Below, piece by piece: positions 1 to 7,737 of a stretch of 20,334 nt of DNA. This DNA comes from JAZLIT01 sp045617525 (GTDB taxonomy: Bacteria; Bacillota; Bacilli; Bacillales_A; Planococcaceae): assembly GCA_045617525.1 (NCBI GenBank), contig JAZLIT010000151.1, forward strand, positions 1-20,334. The letters run 5' to 3'. The notes under the pieces were generated by a model that was not told the DNA's origin, did not search any database, and saw only the letters and a program-made list of their open reading frames with translations. The stretch's first letter is position 1; every line of letters begins with the position of its first letter. Both the position numbers and the translations under genes were made by a program.

Positions 1-170
1 TTCCATGCTGATTCGTTGAATGATTTATCATCAACGCCACCAACGTCGGTTACCATTGCGATAGAGAAATTGTCTTTATCAGACCCACCGTTATCGTCAC
101 CACATGCTGCTAATACTGCACTTGCCGCTACTACAGAAGAGATTAATAAACCTAATTTACGTTTTTTCAT
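1..170 (-). CDS. BMP-family substrate-binding lipoprotein, N-terminal part only
   Basis: This is the first 56 codons of a gene that runs off the window. It starts at ATG 168-170, with a good Shine-Dalgarno sequence (AAGGGGGA) about 8 bases upstream. The product begins with a lipoprotein signal peptide: basic MKKRK, a hydrophobic stretch, then the lipobox LAAC with the lipidated Cys at residue 23. An acidic, Gly-rich linker follows, then the segment FSIAMVTDVGGVDDKSFNES, typical of the BMP/Med/TmpC family of ABC-transporter binding proteins that often bind nucleosides. It would sit on the outer face of the membrane. It lies 53 bases after ymfC on the same strand with no terminator between, so it is probably co-transcribed and controlled by YmfC. 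Nucleoside specificity is a family-level inference. The family call is fairly secure; the substrate is not. Confidence 0.85.
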   Translation of the reverse strand, partial: MKKRKLGLLISSVVAASAVLAACGDDNGGSDKDNFSIAMVTDVGGVDDKSFNESAW

Positions 171-223
171 TAAAAGAGTCCCCCTTAAATGTTTTGTAAT
201 TAGCAGGATTTGTTCACGATGTT

Positions 224-952
224 TTACACCCTTTTTCTTACTACATGAAAGCTGAATTTATCTGCTCTAAAAAAGTTCTTTGAATAAAGAACTGCTCGGT
301 CATTTTCGTCATAATGTATTTGCGATAGGACGAGTAATGCCGTTTCTTGACCACTATTCAAAATCGGCGAGACATGCTCGTGATAGCCTACAGGGTCTAT
401 GTATGTAATCGCATACGATACACGTATATTCCCCGATTTCTCAATGGCCGAGAAGATTGATACATCTTTGTTTGTTAAAAATTCCTGTGGCAAATAGTCA
501 GTCGGTACTTTATCAATACAATAAACTACTGGCTCCCCATCTGCCGTTCTAACCCGTTCAATTGTTATTACATTGTCATCAATGCCAGTCTGAAATCGGT
601 CCATATCATCCTCTGTCGGTTTATCTTCAGTTGCACTCATAAAAATTGTACCGGCAGTTTTTCCAGCTTGCTCAATCATGGCTGACACGCTTGCTAGCTG
701 CTCAATTCCTGATGTAAACAATGGCTTTGGGTTCACGAATGTTCCCACACCATGTCGACGAACGATTACATTTTCTTCTTCCAATAGTCGTAGCGCCTCA
801 CGAAGAGTTGCTCGACTTACTCCAAGTGATTTCGAAAGGTCAAATTCTGAAGGGAGTTTTTCGTTTTCTTTGAAAATTCCCTTTTCAATATCTGATTTCA
901 ATCGATCAATCACTTGTAAATATAAATGACGATGATCCGCTTTAATTGTCAC
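224..952 (-). CDS. ymfC: GntR/HutC-family transcriptional regulator (YmfC-like)
   Basis: A 242-residue regulator. Residues 1-75 form a GntR winged helix-turn-helix (LPSEFDLSKSLGVSRATLRE, then a wing ending GVGTFV), and residues 95-235 form a UTRA ligand-binding domain typical of the HutC subfamily. The start is GTG at 950-952, preceded by GGTGGTG with 7-base spacing; an ATG 4 bases upstream is out of frame and stops at once. In B. subtilis ymfC also follows spoIIIE. Here the next gene is a BMP lipoprotein, which suggests that the regulator controls uptake of a nucleoside-like compound (inference). A perfect 14-base inverted repeat lies in its own leader, suggesting autoregulation. The family assignment is firm; the effector is unknown. 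Confidence 0.9.
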   Translation of the reverse strand: MTIKADHRHLYLQVIDRLKSDIEKGIFKENEKLPSEFDLSKSLGVSRATLREALRLLEEENVIVRRHGVGTFVNPKPLFTSGIEQLASVSAMIEQAGKTAGTIFMSATEDKPTEDDMDRFQTGIDDNVITIERVRTADGEPVVYCIDKVPTDYLPQEFLTNKDVSIFSAIEKSGNIRVSYAITYIDPVGYHEHVSPILNSGQETALLVLSQIHYDENDRAVLYSKNFFRADKFSFHVVRKRV

Positions 953-977
953 TCATAATCACCACCAAAAATTAGAG

Positions 978-991
978 ATCAGACATCTGAT
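978..991. promoter_or_regulatory. Probable GntR operator upstream of ymfC
   Basis: The sequence ATCAGA-CA-TCTGAT is a perfect inverted repeat with 6-base arms. It lies between the predicted ymfC promoter and the ymfC start codon, about 20 to 35 bases downstream of the expected transcription start. HutC/GntR regulators bind short inverted repeats of this kind, so autorepression by roadblock is the simplest reading. No second copy was seen directly in front of the lipoprotein gene. Confidence 0.6.
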
Positions 992-1018
992 GTACAACAT
1001 TCCTACTAATTCGTGATT

Positions 1019-1047
1019 AATATAACACTTTTAGCGCCATATGAAAA
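1019..1047 (-). promoter_or_regulatory. Predicted sigma-A promoter of ymfC
   Basis: On the minus strand TTTTCA (1042-1047) and TATATT (1019-1024) are separated by exactly 17 bases. The -10 box matches consensus at 5 of 6 positions and the -35 box at 4 of 6. It sits about 70 bases upstream of the ymfC GTG and just upstream of the inverted-repeat operator. Confidence 0.55.
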
Positions 1048-1153
1048 CACATTTCGCGAAAAAGTATATAATAATTGAACTTTTTAAGGATAATTAGGCT
1101 AGTTGCCTGAAACGAATGAATAGTTTGAATAAGAATATTTTCTATGTTATTTA

Positions 1154-3466
1154 CTAGTAATTTTCATAATCTGTACGCGAAATTAGCACTTGTCTCGGTT
1201 TACTGCCTTCTGGTGGACCGACTATTCCGCGCTCTTCCATCTGATCGACAATACGCGCTGCTCTTGAATAACCAATTCGGAATTTTCGTTGTAACATTGA
1301 AACCGATGCTGTTTTTTGCTCCAACACTAACATAACCGCGTCATCATATATATCATCCGTAGTTTCTGAAATTAGCTTTTCGGGCTCATCGGTTGGAATC
1401 ATTGACTCTTCATATTGCGCCTTTTGCTGCTCAATAACATAGTCTACAATACGCTCTACCTCAGCATCTGACACGAATGCTCCCTGAACACGCGTCGGCT
1501 TTGAAACACCGGCTGGTAAAAACAGCATATCCCCACGGCCAAGTAATCTTTCTGCGCCACCCATATCTAAAATCGTACGTGAATCGATTGAACTTGACAC
1601 GGCAAAGGCAATACGGGATGGAATATTGGCTTTAATAATCCCTGTAATGACATCAACTGATGGACGCTGTGTTGCAATAATTAAATGAATACCTGCTGCA
1701 CGGGCCATTTGCGCTAATCGTGTAATTGCATCCTCTACCTCATTCGATGCCACCATCATTAAATCTGCTAACTCATCAACTATCACGACAATGTATGGTA
1801 GCTTTGCATGCTTTTCATCATTTTCTTCATTGAACAATGTGACATGCTCATTATAGCCTTCAATATTACGTGTTCCCGTATGCGAAAATAAATCATAGCG
1901 TCGTTCCATTTCAGAAACTACTTTTTGCAAGGCTTGGGCAGCTTTCCGTGGATCCGTAACTACTGGTGCTAATAAATGCGGGATCCCGTTATACACATTA
2001 AGTTCCACCATTTTCGGATCAATCATCATCATTTTCACCTCATGTGGGGCTGCTCGCATAATAATTGATATGATAATGCCATTTATACATACCGATTTAC
2101 CACTGCCAGTTGAACCTGCCACAAGAAGGTGAGGCATTTTATTCAATTCAGATAACATGGCCTTGCCTGTAACATCGCGGCCAAATCCAATTAATAATTT
2201 TTTATCCGGGCGATTATTTTCTTCCGCTTCTAAAACTTCTCGAAGTGACACCATGGCCACCTCGCTATTAGGAACCTCAATACCAATTGCAGATTTCCCA
2301 GGGATTGGCGCTTCCATTCGGATATCCTTAGCCGCGAGCGCTAATGCTAAATCATCTTGTAAATTAACAATTTTACTCACCTTCACACCTACATCCGGCA
2401 TGATTTCATACTTTGTCACGGCTGGCCCTAAATGCACCTGAGTTACTTTCACTTTGACGCCAAAGCTAAGCAATGTTTGCTCTAGTTTTTTTGCATTCGT
2501 TTTAATCGCCTTGTATTCCCCACTTTGATCGTGTTCAGCTGGCTCGTTTAGTAATTGGATTGTAGGAAGAATGTAAGCGGGATTCTCCTCTTGCTGTGTT
2601 TGAATTAATGGTGCATCGTCTGTTGCTTCATTTTCCTGCTCATCGGTTTTGGCAACTTGCTCACGTTGCTTTGTCACATTTTGCGTAAAATGCTGAATAA
2701 CAGGCGCTGGTTCTGGATTATCCATTTCTAAAATAGAGGGATGTGGATCTTCCACCAAGAAATCCTCTTGTGTTGCACTTGTTTCGTTGTGTGTTACCGT
2801 CCTCGCTGGTCTTCGGCGCTTTGGTTGTTTTCGTGTTCTGTTTCTTTGGAAGCGTTCTTTGATTTTTGGTGCTTTTTCGAATAGAAAGGGTACAAGCGCC
2901 TTGCCTGTTATTAAAATGACACCAATCGCAAGTAACACGAAGGCAACTACTTTGGCACCAGCTGAATCAAATAAAATATGTACCATACTAAAAAGTAAAG
3001 CCCCCACAAATCCACCACCTAGTGAATCACCGCGCGTAGAAATACCGTCCGCACTAATTAAAATTCGCCACGTTTCCCTTAATACCGAATCGGATAATAA
3101 TAGGTTCGCTTTTAATAGTTCCTCAAATAATAAACTATGGCTAAAAATCGATAAGCTACAAACGATGAAAAGGACGCCATAAATAATACGTGGTTTAAAT
3201 GCAATACCATGTCGTTTCACCATCAGCATTGAAGCAATAATGATTGCTAATAAAGGGACACCAAAATGTAAGTTCCCAAAGAAGAACATTGCGATTGAAT
3301 GCAGCAGTTTTCCTGCGATACCAAATTCCAAAAACTCGATAATCGCAAAGGCAATTAATACAATGCCAATAATTTCATAGGCTAATGGGTGAAGTTCTTC
3401 TTTATTACTAGCTTTTGTTTTTGGTTTTTGCTTTGTTGGTTTTTTCGTTCTTGTATTCTCGACCAA
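1154..3466 (-). CDS. spoIIIE: DNA translocase FtsK/SpoIIIE
   Basis: A 770-residue translocase that pumps chromosomal DNA through a division or sporulation septum. Residues 25-185 hold about four membrane segments. A charged, Pro/Gln/Glu-rich linker follows (about 200-310). The motor has Walker A GSTGSGKS and Walker B IVVIVDELADLM. The C-terminal winged-helix gamma domain (about 700-765, with KFRIGYSRAARIVDQMEERG) reads DNA polarity sequences. Length is close to the 787 residues of B. subtilis SpoIIIE. The start is TTG at 3464-3466 with a modest GGTGGA ribosome site; an ATG 4 bases upstream is out of frame. The gene follows rnjB across a strong terminator with almost no room for a promoter. 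The spoVF genes in the same cluster support a sporulation role, but the protein could equally be the cell's general FtsK-type translocase. Confidence 0.95.
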   Translation of the reverse strand: MVENTRTKKPTKQKPKTKASNKEELHPLAYEIIGIVLIAFAIIEFLEFGIAGKLLHSIAMFFFGNLHFGVPLLAIIIASMLMVKRHGIAFKPRIIYGVLFIVCSLSIFSHSLLFEELLKANLLLSDSVLRETWRILISADGISTRGDSLGGGFVGALLFSMVHILFDSAGAKVVAFVLLAIGVILITGKALVPFLFEKAPKIKERFQRNRTRKQPKRRRPARTVTHNETSATQEDFLVEDPHPSILEMDNPEPAPVIQHFTQNVTKQREQVAKTDEQENEATDDAPLIQTQQEENPAYILPTIQLLNEPAEHDQSGEYKAIKTNAKKLEQTLLSFGVKVKVTQVHLGPAVTKYEIMPDVGVKVSKIVNLQDDLALALAAKDIRMEAPIPGKSAIGIEVPNSEVAMVSLREVLEAEENNRPDKKLLIGFGRDVTGKAMLSELNKMPHLLVAGSTGSGKSVCINGIIISIIMRAAPHEVKMMMIDPKMVELNVYNGIPHLLAPVVTDPRKAAQALQKVVSEMERRYDLFSHTGTRNIEGYNEHVTLFNEENDEKHAKLPYIVVIVDELADLMMVASNEVEDAITRLAQMARAAGIHLIIATQRPSVDVITGIIKANIPSRIAFAVSSSIDSRTILDMGGAERLLGRGDMLFLPAGVSKPTRVQGAFVSDAEVERIVDYVIEQQKAQYEESMIPTDEPEKLISETTDDIYDDAVMLVLEQKTASVSMLQRKFRIGYSRAARIVDQMEERGIVGPPEGSKPRQVLISRTDYENY

Positions 3467-3494
3467 TCATTCCACCGACTCTCTTTAGTTTTAG

Positions 3495-3539
3495 AAAAAA
3501 AAAGAATTTTCAAAGCCTATGAATAGGCTAAGAAAATCC
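3495..3539 (-). terminator. Intrinsic terminator of rnjB
   Basis: On the minus strand AGCCTA-TTCA-TAGGCT forms a perfect 6-bp hairpin. It is extended by GATTTTC/GAAAATTC arms across a TT/TT mismatch and followed by nine T residues (3495-3503). It ends about 25 bases before the spoIIIE start codon. Confidence 0.85.
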
Positions 3540-3554
3540 TTCTACTTTGTATGC

Positions 3555-5222
3555 TTAATATTCCATGATAATTGGAATGATCATTGGGCGACGTTTAGTT
3601 TTTTGGAATAGGTAAGCGTTCAGTGTATCACGGATTTCTTGTTTAATATTTGTCCATTCAAACGTTTCTTTACTTACGTATTTTTCAATGATGTTACGTG
3701 CCATTTCAGCTGCCTCTACCATCAATTCTTCTGACTCACGTACGTAAACAAATCCGCGAGATAAAATTTCTGGGCCTGAAGCGATTTTCTTTTGCGCACG
3801 ATTCAACGTAACGACAACAATGAAAATACCATCTTGTGAAAGTAATTTACGATCGCGTAAAACGATATTTCCAACATCGCCTACTCCGATTCCATCGATT
3901 AGTATGTTACCAGCTGTTACACGACCAGCCATACGCACTTTTCCATTTTTGTATTCTACGATATCGCCTTTATCTGCGATGAAAATTTGCGATTTTAAAA
4001 GGCCCATTTCCTGCGCTAATTTAGAATGTGCGATCAACATACGGTATTCCCCTTGAATCGGAATAAAGTACTTAGGCTTCATAAAGTTTAACATTAATTT
4101 CAAGTCTTCTTGGCTACCGTGACCTGATACATGAACTTTTTTATCAGCAGTTAACACGCGTGCGCCAATTTTAGCGATTTGGTTCATCGTATTATACATT
4201 TGCACTTCCATCCCTGGAGATGGTGTGAATGTAATTAATACTGTATCTGTTTTTTTGATCTTCACATCACGGTGGTGCTTACGGATGATTTTATCTAAAG
4301 CTTCTAATGGTTCACCTTGATTACCAGTCGCAATAATGACGATTTCATCTTCTCCGTATTTATGAATATCACTTACTGGAATAAATGTATCTTCACCGAT
4401 ATCTAAATAACCAAGCTCTACGCCTAGCTCTAATACTTTTTCTAAAGCTTTCCCAACTACGGCAACTTTACGGTGTGCATCACGCGCTTTTGAGAATACT
4501 TGCTGAATGCGAATAAAGTTCGATGCATAAAGTGCTACGATGATACGACCTTGTGTAGCGTGGAAAGTTTTTGCTAATTGCTCAGCAATCACTGTTTCAC
4601 TTGTTGTGTATCCTGGGCGTTCTGCTTCTGTAGAATCAGAAAGTAACATGAATACGCCTTCTTCACCAAGTCGCGCCATTTTCCCTAAATCCGGGCTGAA
4701 TTTCCCTTGTGCAGATTGGTCGAATTTAAATTCGCCTGTATGCACAATCGCTCCTTCAGATGTATGGAATACCACGCCTAATGAATCTGGAATTGAGTGT
4801 GTTGTATGGAAGAATGTTACGTGCGTTGAATTGAAGTTCATACGACTTTGATTTGTCACCTCGAAGAATTTCACTTGATGAGGTGCTGGCATCTCTTTTA
4901 AATGCTCTTTTGCTAAAGCAATTGTTAACTTCGAACCGTAAACAGGTGCTTTTATTTTTTTCAGTACATATGCAATTGAACCAATTGCATCTTCATGTCC
5001 ATGCGTAAGGAAGATCCCTTTTACGCGATCTTTATTTTCTACTAAATACGTGATGTCAGGAATAACGATATCGATTCCTAGCATTTCATTTTCCGGGAAC
5101 ATAAGTCCGCTATCGACAACGAATAATTCTTCATCGATTTCAATTACATACATTGCTTTTCCGATTTCGCCAACGCCGCCGAGCGGAATGACACGGATTA
5201 ATTCATTTTTCGTCTTTGTCAC
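3555..5222 (-). CDS. rnjB: Ribonuclease J2 (metallo-beta-lactamase/beta-CASP nuclease)
   Basis: A 555-residue beta-CASP ribonuclease of the RNase J family, acting in RNA decay and maturation, normally in complex with RNase J1. The fold signatures are present: HGHEDA at residues 74-79, THS at 141-143, HTGEFKFD at 161-168, SGHG at 366-369 and the C-terminal domain. Several metal ligands of J1 are changed at matching positions: residue 79 is Ala (His in J1), 164 is Glu (Asp in J1), 390 is Gln (His in J1). This fits the weaker J2 paralogue, as does the position next to spoIIIE, where B. subtilis carries rnjB (ymfA). The start is GTG 5220-5222 with a strong AGGAGG site 7 bases away. It has its own promoter, a leader of about 147 bases and its own terminator. 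The tepA/ylzJ genes that separate it from spoIIIE in B. subtilis are missing. Confidence 0.9.
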   Translation of the reverse strand: MTKTKNELIRVIPLGGVGEIGKAMYVIEIDEELFVVDSGLMFPENEMLGIDIVIPDITYLVENKDRVKGIFLTHGHEDAIGSIAYVLKKIKAPVYGSKLTIALAKEHLKEMPAPHQVKFFEVTNQSRMNFNSTHVTFFHTTHSIPDSLGVVFHTSEGAIVHTGEFKFDQSAQGKFSPDLGKMARLGEEGVFMLLSDSTEAERPGYTTSETVIAEQLAKTFHATQGRIIVALYASNFIRIQQVFSKARDAHRKVAVVGKALEKVLELGVELGYLDIGEDTFIPVSDIHKYGEDEIVIIATGNQGEPLEALDKIIRKHHRDVKIKKTDTVLITFTPSPGMEVQMYNTMNQIAKIGARVLTADKKVHVSGHGSQEDLKLMLNFMKPKYFIPIQGEYRMLIAHSKLAQEMGLLKSQIFIADKGDIVEYKNGKVRMAGRVTAGNILIDGIGVGDVGNIVLRDRKLLSQDGIFIVVVTLNRAQKKIASGPEILSRGFVYVRESEELMVEAAEMARNIIEKYVSKETFEWTNIKQEIRDTLNAYLFQKTKRRPMIIPIIMEY

Positions 5223-5244
5223 TTGATTTCCTCCTATATAAAAG

Positions 5245-5327
5245 CGTATCCACGATTTTTGGGTTCATGTCTCATTTAACTCACGGATTTCCCCGCGACT
5301 AAGCGTGACCCTACTTTTGTGAATACG
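5245..5327 (-). promoter_or_regulatory. Possible structured leader of rnjB
   Basis: On the transcribed minus strand CGTATTCAC (5319-5327) can pair with GTGGATACG (5245-5253) as a 9-bp stem with one G-U pair. Inside it GGG (5309-5311) can pair with CCC (5261-5263), and CACG (5304-5307) with CGTG (5281-5284). The outer stem ends about 9 bases before the AGGAGG ribosome site. No known riboswitch class was recognised. The fold was found by eye and has not been tested by energy calculation or comparison. Confidence 0.3.
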
Positions 5328-5375
5328 TAGAAATTATTATTTTATTAGTATCCGCACAGCAACCACTTAAATCTC

Positions 5376-5404
5376 ATTATACGTTTAGTTGTGCCAATGT
5401 ACAA
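5376..5404 (-). promoter_or_regulatory. Predicted sigma-A promoter of rnjB
   Basis: A perfect TATAAT (5376-5381) lies 17 bases downstream of a weak TTGTAC (5399-5404) on the minus strand. The implied transcript starts near 5369 and has a leader of about 147 bases before the GTG start. The upstream dapA gene has its own terminator, so a separate promoter is expected here. Confidence 0.6.
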
Positions 5405-5436
5405 ATTAAAAATGGGAATATTATAGATAAATGCTA

Positions 5437-5511
5437 AGTTTATTGCGTGTTAGTGGATTCTCCGCGCATGCTTATCCCCCCGCAGTCGAGCCTGCCTCCA
5501 CACAATAAACT
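5437..5511 (-). repeat. Imperfect inverted-repeat element upstream of rnjB
   Basis: Arms AGTTTATTGCGTG (5437-5449) and CACACAATAAACT (5499-5511) pair over 13 positions. The single mismatch in plus-strand RNA becomes a G-U pair in minus-strand RNA. The interior holds a small GCAG/CTGC hairpin (minus strand) and is much more GC-rich than its flanks. It resembles in style the interspersed GC-rich palindromic repeats of Bacillaceae intergenic regions, but membership in a family was not checked. No gene was seen in the rest of 5405-5632, which is AT-rich. Confidence 0.45.
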
Positions 5512-5632
5512 CTTTCCGCAAAATTAAACCTTTAAAATTAAGGGAAATACTATTTTACTAGCATGTTAATGTACATACTAATAACACATATTAGCTAACA
5601 CCTTATGTAAAAAAATTCACTCTATAACTACT

Positions 5633-5680
5633 AAAAAAACTGATGCCGGTCTCACGTATATGTGAGGTGGCATCAGTTTT
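5633..5680 (-). terminator. Intrinsic terminator of the asd-dapA unit
   Basis: On the minus strand a 12-bp perfect stem, AAAACTGATGCC/GGCATCAGTTTT, encloses an inner CTCAC/GTGAG stem. It is followed by a run of seven T residues (5633-5639). It begins 12 bases after the dapA stop codon. Confidence 0.9.
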
Positions 5681-5691
5681 GTTTCTTTAAG

Positions 5692-6603
5692 TTAAATAAC
5701 TGTTAGCTGGCGGAATTTTTCTGCCTTGGCTTGGTACGTCGCCCAAATTTGGTCGAATGCTTGTTTTTCTTCATCCGTCATTTCCATCATCGGCATGCGT
5801 ACGTCCAGTGTATCAAAGCCAAGCTTCGTCATTGCGTACTTAATCGGTGACGGGTTAGGTTGTGCAAATAGCGCTCGCACTAATGGTAGAAGTGCTCGAT
5901 GGATTTCCGATGCTAACTCATGATTGCCCTGCTCAAAAGCACGAATCATTAATTGCATATCGTTTCCTACCACATGTGAAGCAACTGAGATAATGCCCGA
6001 GCCTCCTATTGCTAGTAGAGGTAACGTCAAGCCGTCATCTCCTGAGTAAACTAGAAAGTCGGTATCAACATTTTCAATAATATCGCCCATTTGATCTAGA
6101 TTACCACTTGCCTCTTTAATGCATGTAATATTTTCCACATCTTTGCTCAACGCAATTGTCGTTTCCGCTAAGATATTTGCACCTGTTCGACCAGGTACGT
6201 TGTAGAGCATAACTGGGAGCTGCGTTACTTTTGCAATTGTTTCAAAATGGGCATACATCCCACGTTGATTTGGTTTGTTGTAATATGGCGTTACTAACAT
6301 GATAGCGTCAGCACCGTTTTCCTCCGCTTTATGCGTCATCATAATCGAGTACGCTGTTTCGTTGTCCCCTGTACCTGCAATAACAGGTACACGTCCGGCC
6401 ACTTTTTCTACTGTAAAACGAACTACCTCAATCTTTTCTTCTGTTGACATCGTTGGGTTTTCAGATGTCGTCCCACAAGCGACAATCGAGTCTGTACCGT
6501 TCTCAATTAAGTGATTAATAATGCGTTCAAGCTCTGGATAATTAATTGTTCCATCCTTTTTGAACGGCGTAATCATAGCTGTACCAATTTTACCGAAATT
6601 CAT
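5692..6603 (-). CDS. dapA: 4-hydroxy-tetrahydrodipicolinate synthase
   Basis: A 303-residue aldolase of the DapA family. It condenses pyruvate with aspartate semialdehyde to 4-hydroxy-tetrahydrodipicolinate, the branch point to lysine, diaminopimelate for the cell wall, and dipicolinate for spores. Key residues are in place: Thr45-Thr46 in GTTSENPT (commonly GTTGESPT), Tyr134 and Arg139 in YNVPGRT, and the Schiff-base Lys163 in CIKEASG. The start at ATG 6601-6603 has GAGGG about 8 bases upstream. It lies 18 bases after asd and is surely co-transcribed with it. The dapG aspartokinase gene that separates the two in B. subtilis is absent. A strong terminator follows. Confidence 0.97.
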   Translation of the reverse strand: MNFGKIGTAMITPFKKDGTINYPELERIINHLIENGTDSIVACGTTSENPTMSTEEKIEVVRFTVEKVAGRVPVIAGTGDNETAYSIMMTHKAEENGADAIMLVTPYYNKPNQRGMYAHFETIAKVTQLPVMLYNVPGRTGANILAETTIALSKDVENITCIKEASGNLDQMGDIIENVDTDFLVYSGDDGLTLPLLAIGGSGIISVASHVVGNDMQLMIRAFEQGNHELASEIHRALLPLVRALFAQPNPSPIKYAMTKLGFDTLDVRMPMMEMTDEEKQAFDQIWATYQAKAEKFRQLTVI

Positions 6604-6621
6604 GCCTAATCCCTCACTTAC

Positions 6622-7659
6622 TTATATTAAATTGTCCTCTAGCATTGCTTCAGCAATTTGAATTGAATTTAAAGCTGCACCTTTTAATAAATTATCTGCC
6701 ACGATCCATAGGTGGAAGCCCTTTGGATTGTCTAAATCCTGGCGAATACGTCCCACAAATGTTGGATCTTCACCTTCTGCATAAATTGGCATTGGATAAA
6801 TTTGCGCGGTAATGTCATCTTGTAATGTGATGCCTGGTGCACTTTTTAATGCTTCAAAAATTTGAGTGACTGTTGCTTCTTTTTCTACTTCAATATATAC
6901 CGATTCTGAGTGGCCTGAAACGACTGGTACACGTACACAAGTTGCGGCTACACTTAATTCAGGCATATTCATAATTTTTTTCGTTTCGTTGATCATTTTC
7001 ATTTCTTCATATGTAAATCCATTGTCTGTGAATTTATCGATTTGTGGAATAACGTTACGCGCGATTGGATAATGCTTGTTATCTGCTTTGCAAGGTAATA
7101 TGCTTGCTTCTACATTTTTCCCTGCATCCCATTGTGCACTTTGCTCACGTAATTCTTCGATTGCCGCAATTCCTGATCCAGATACTGCTTGGTAGGTTGA
7201 TACGACTACTTTTTTTAATCCGAATTGCTGACGAATCGGTTGCAGTGCCGCGACCATTTGAATTGTTGAACAGTTCGGATTTGCAATAATGCCCTTATGT
7301 TTTGCTAAATCTCCACGGTTTACTTCAGGTACAACTAAAGGTACGTTTGGATCCATGCGGAAATGACTCGTATTATCGATTACAACTGCGCCACGTTTTG
7401 CTGCTTCTGGCGCAAGCGCTTCTGAAACAGATCCACCAGCTGAGAATAATGCTACATGCACACCTTCAAAGCTTTCTGGTGTTGCTTCTTCGATTGTATA
7501 TGTTTTACCGTTAAAATCGATTGGCTTTCCTGCCGAGCGCGCTGATGCTAAAAATTTTATTTCTCCGATTGGAAACTTACGCTTAATTAATTGTTCCATC
7601 ATTTTTGTTCCTACGGCGCCTGTTGCACCTACAATCGCTACTGTTAATTGCTTCGACAT
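6622..7659 (-). CDS. asd: Aspartate-semialdehyde dehydrogenase
   Basis: A 345-residue cytosolic enzyme that reduces aspartyl phosphate to aspartate semialdehyde with NADPH, feeding DapA next door. Residues 7-17 carry the Rossmann motif VAIVGATGAVG. Cys130 in ANPNCSTIQ is the expected nucleophile, and His250 in SGHSES the expected general acid/base. The start chosen is ATG 7657-7659 (MSKQL), 7 bases after GGAGAG. A longer reading frame to 7716 lacks a ribosome site and would begin upstream of the predicted transcription start. Length matches B. subtilis Asd (346). The extended -10 promoter just upstream allows vegetative expression independent of the spoVF genes. Confidence 0.96.
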   Translation of the reverse strand: MSKQLTVAIVGATGAVGTKMMEQLIKRKFPIGEIKFLASARSAGKPIDFNGKTYTIEEATPESFEGVHVALFSAGGSVSEALAPEAAKRGAVVIDNTSHFRMDPNVPLVVPEVNRGDLAKHKGIIANPNCSTIQMVAALQPIRQQFGLKKVVVSTYQAVSGSGIAAIEELREQSAQWDAGKNVEASILPCKADNKHYPIARNVIPQIDKFTDNGFTYEEMKMINETKKIMNMPELSVAATCVRVPVVSGHSESVYIEVEKEATVTQIFEALKSAPGITLQDDITAQIYPMPIYAEGEDPTFVGRIRQDLDNPKGFHLWIVADNLLKGAALNSIQIAEAMLEDNLI

Positions 7660-7697
7660 ATCCATCTCTCCTTGGTAACTACTACATAATGTTGGAT

Positions 7698-7706
7698 ATT
7701 GTATCA
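7698..7706 (-). promoter_or_regulatory. Predicted extended -10 promoter of asd-dapA
   Basis: The minus strand reads TGATACAAT, an extended -10 element (TG-n-TACAAT, with the hexamer at 7698-7703). The -35 region is weak (AACACA at 17 bases). It lies in the 78-base gap between spoVFB and asd and gives a leader of about 30 bases. This fits an internal vegetative promoter downstream of sporulation genes. Confidence 0.5.
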
Positions 7707-7737
7707 TATATTTCAATTTTTGTGTTTGGTTATTTGA

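Noticed and set aside
16..255. Plus-strand open frame of 79 codons
   Set aside because: It is the reverse of the BMP lipoprotein signal-peptide region, which has a lipobox and a good ribosome site.
1091..1106. Small AGGC/GCCT hairpin downstream of spoIIIE as a terminator
   Set aside because: The stem is only four base pairs and no T tract follows, so no terminator is called after spoIIIE.
5234..5275. 13-codon minus-strand ORF in the rnjB leader whose stop overlaps the rnjB ribosome site
   Set aside because: There is no ribosome site at a proper distance. The layout suits a leader peptide, but nothing else supports translation.
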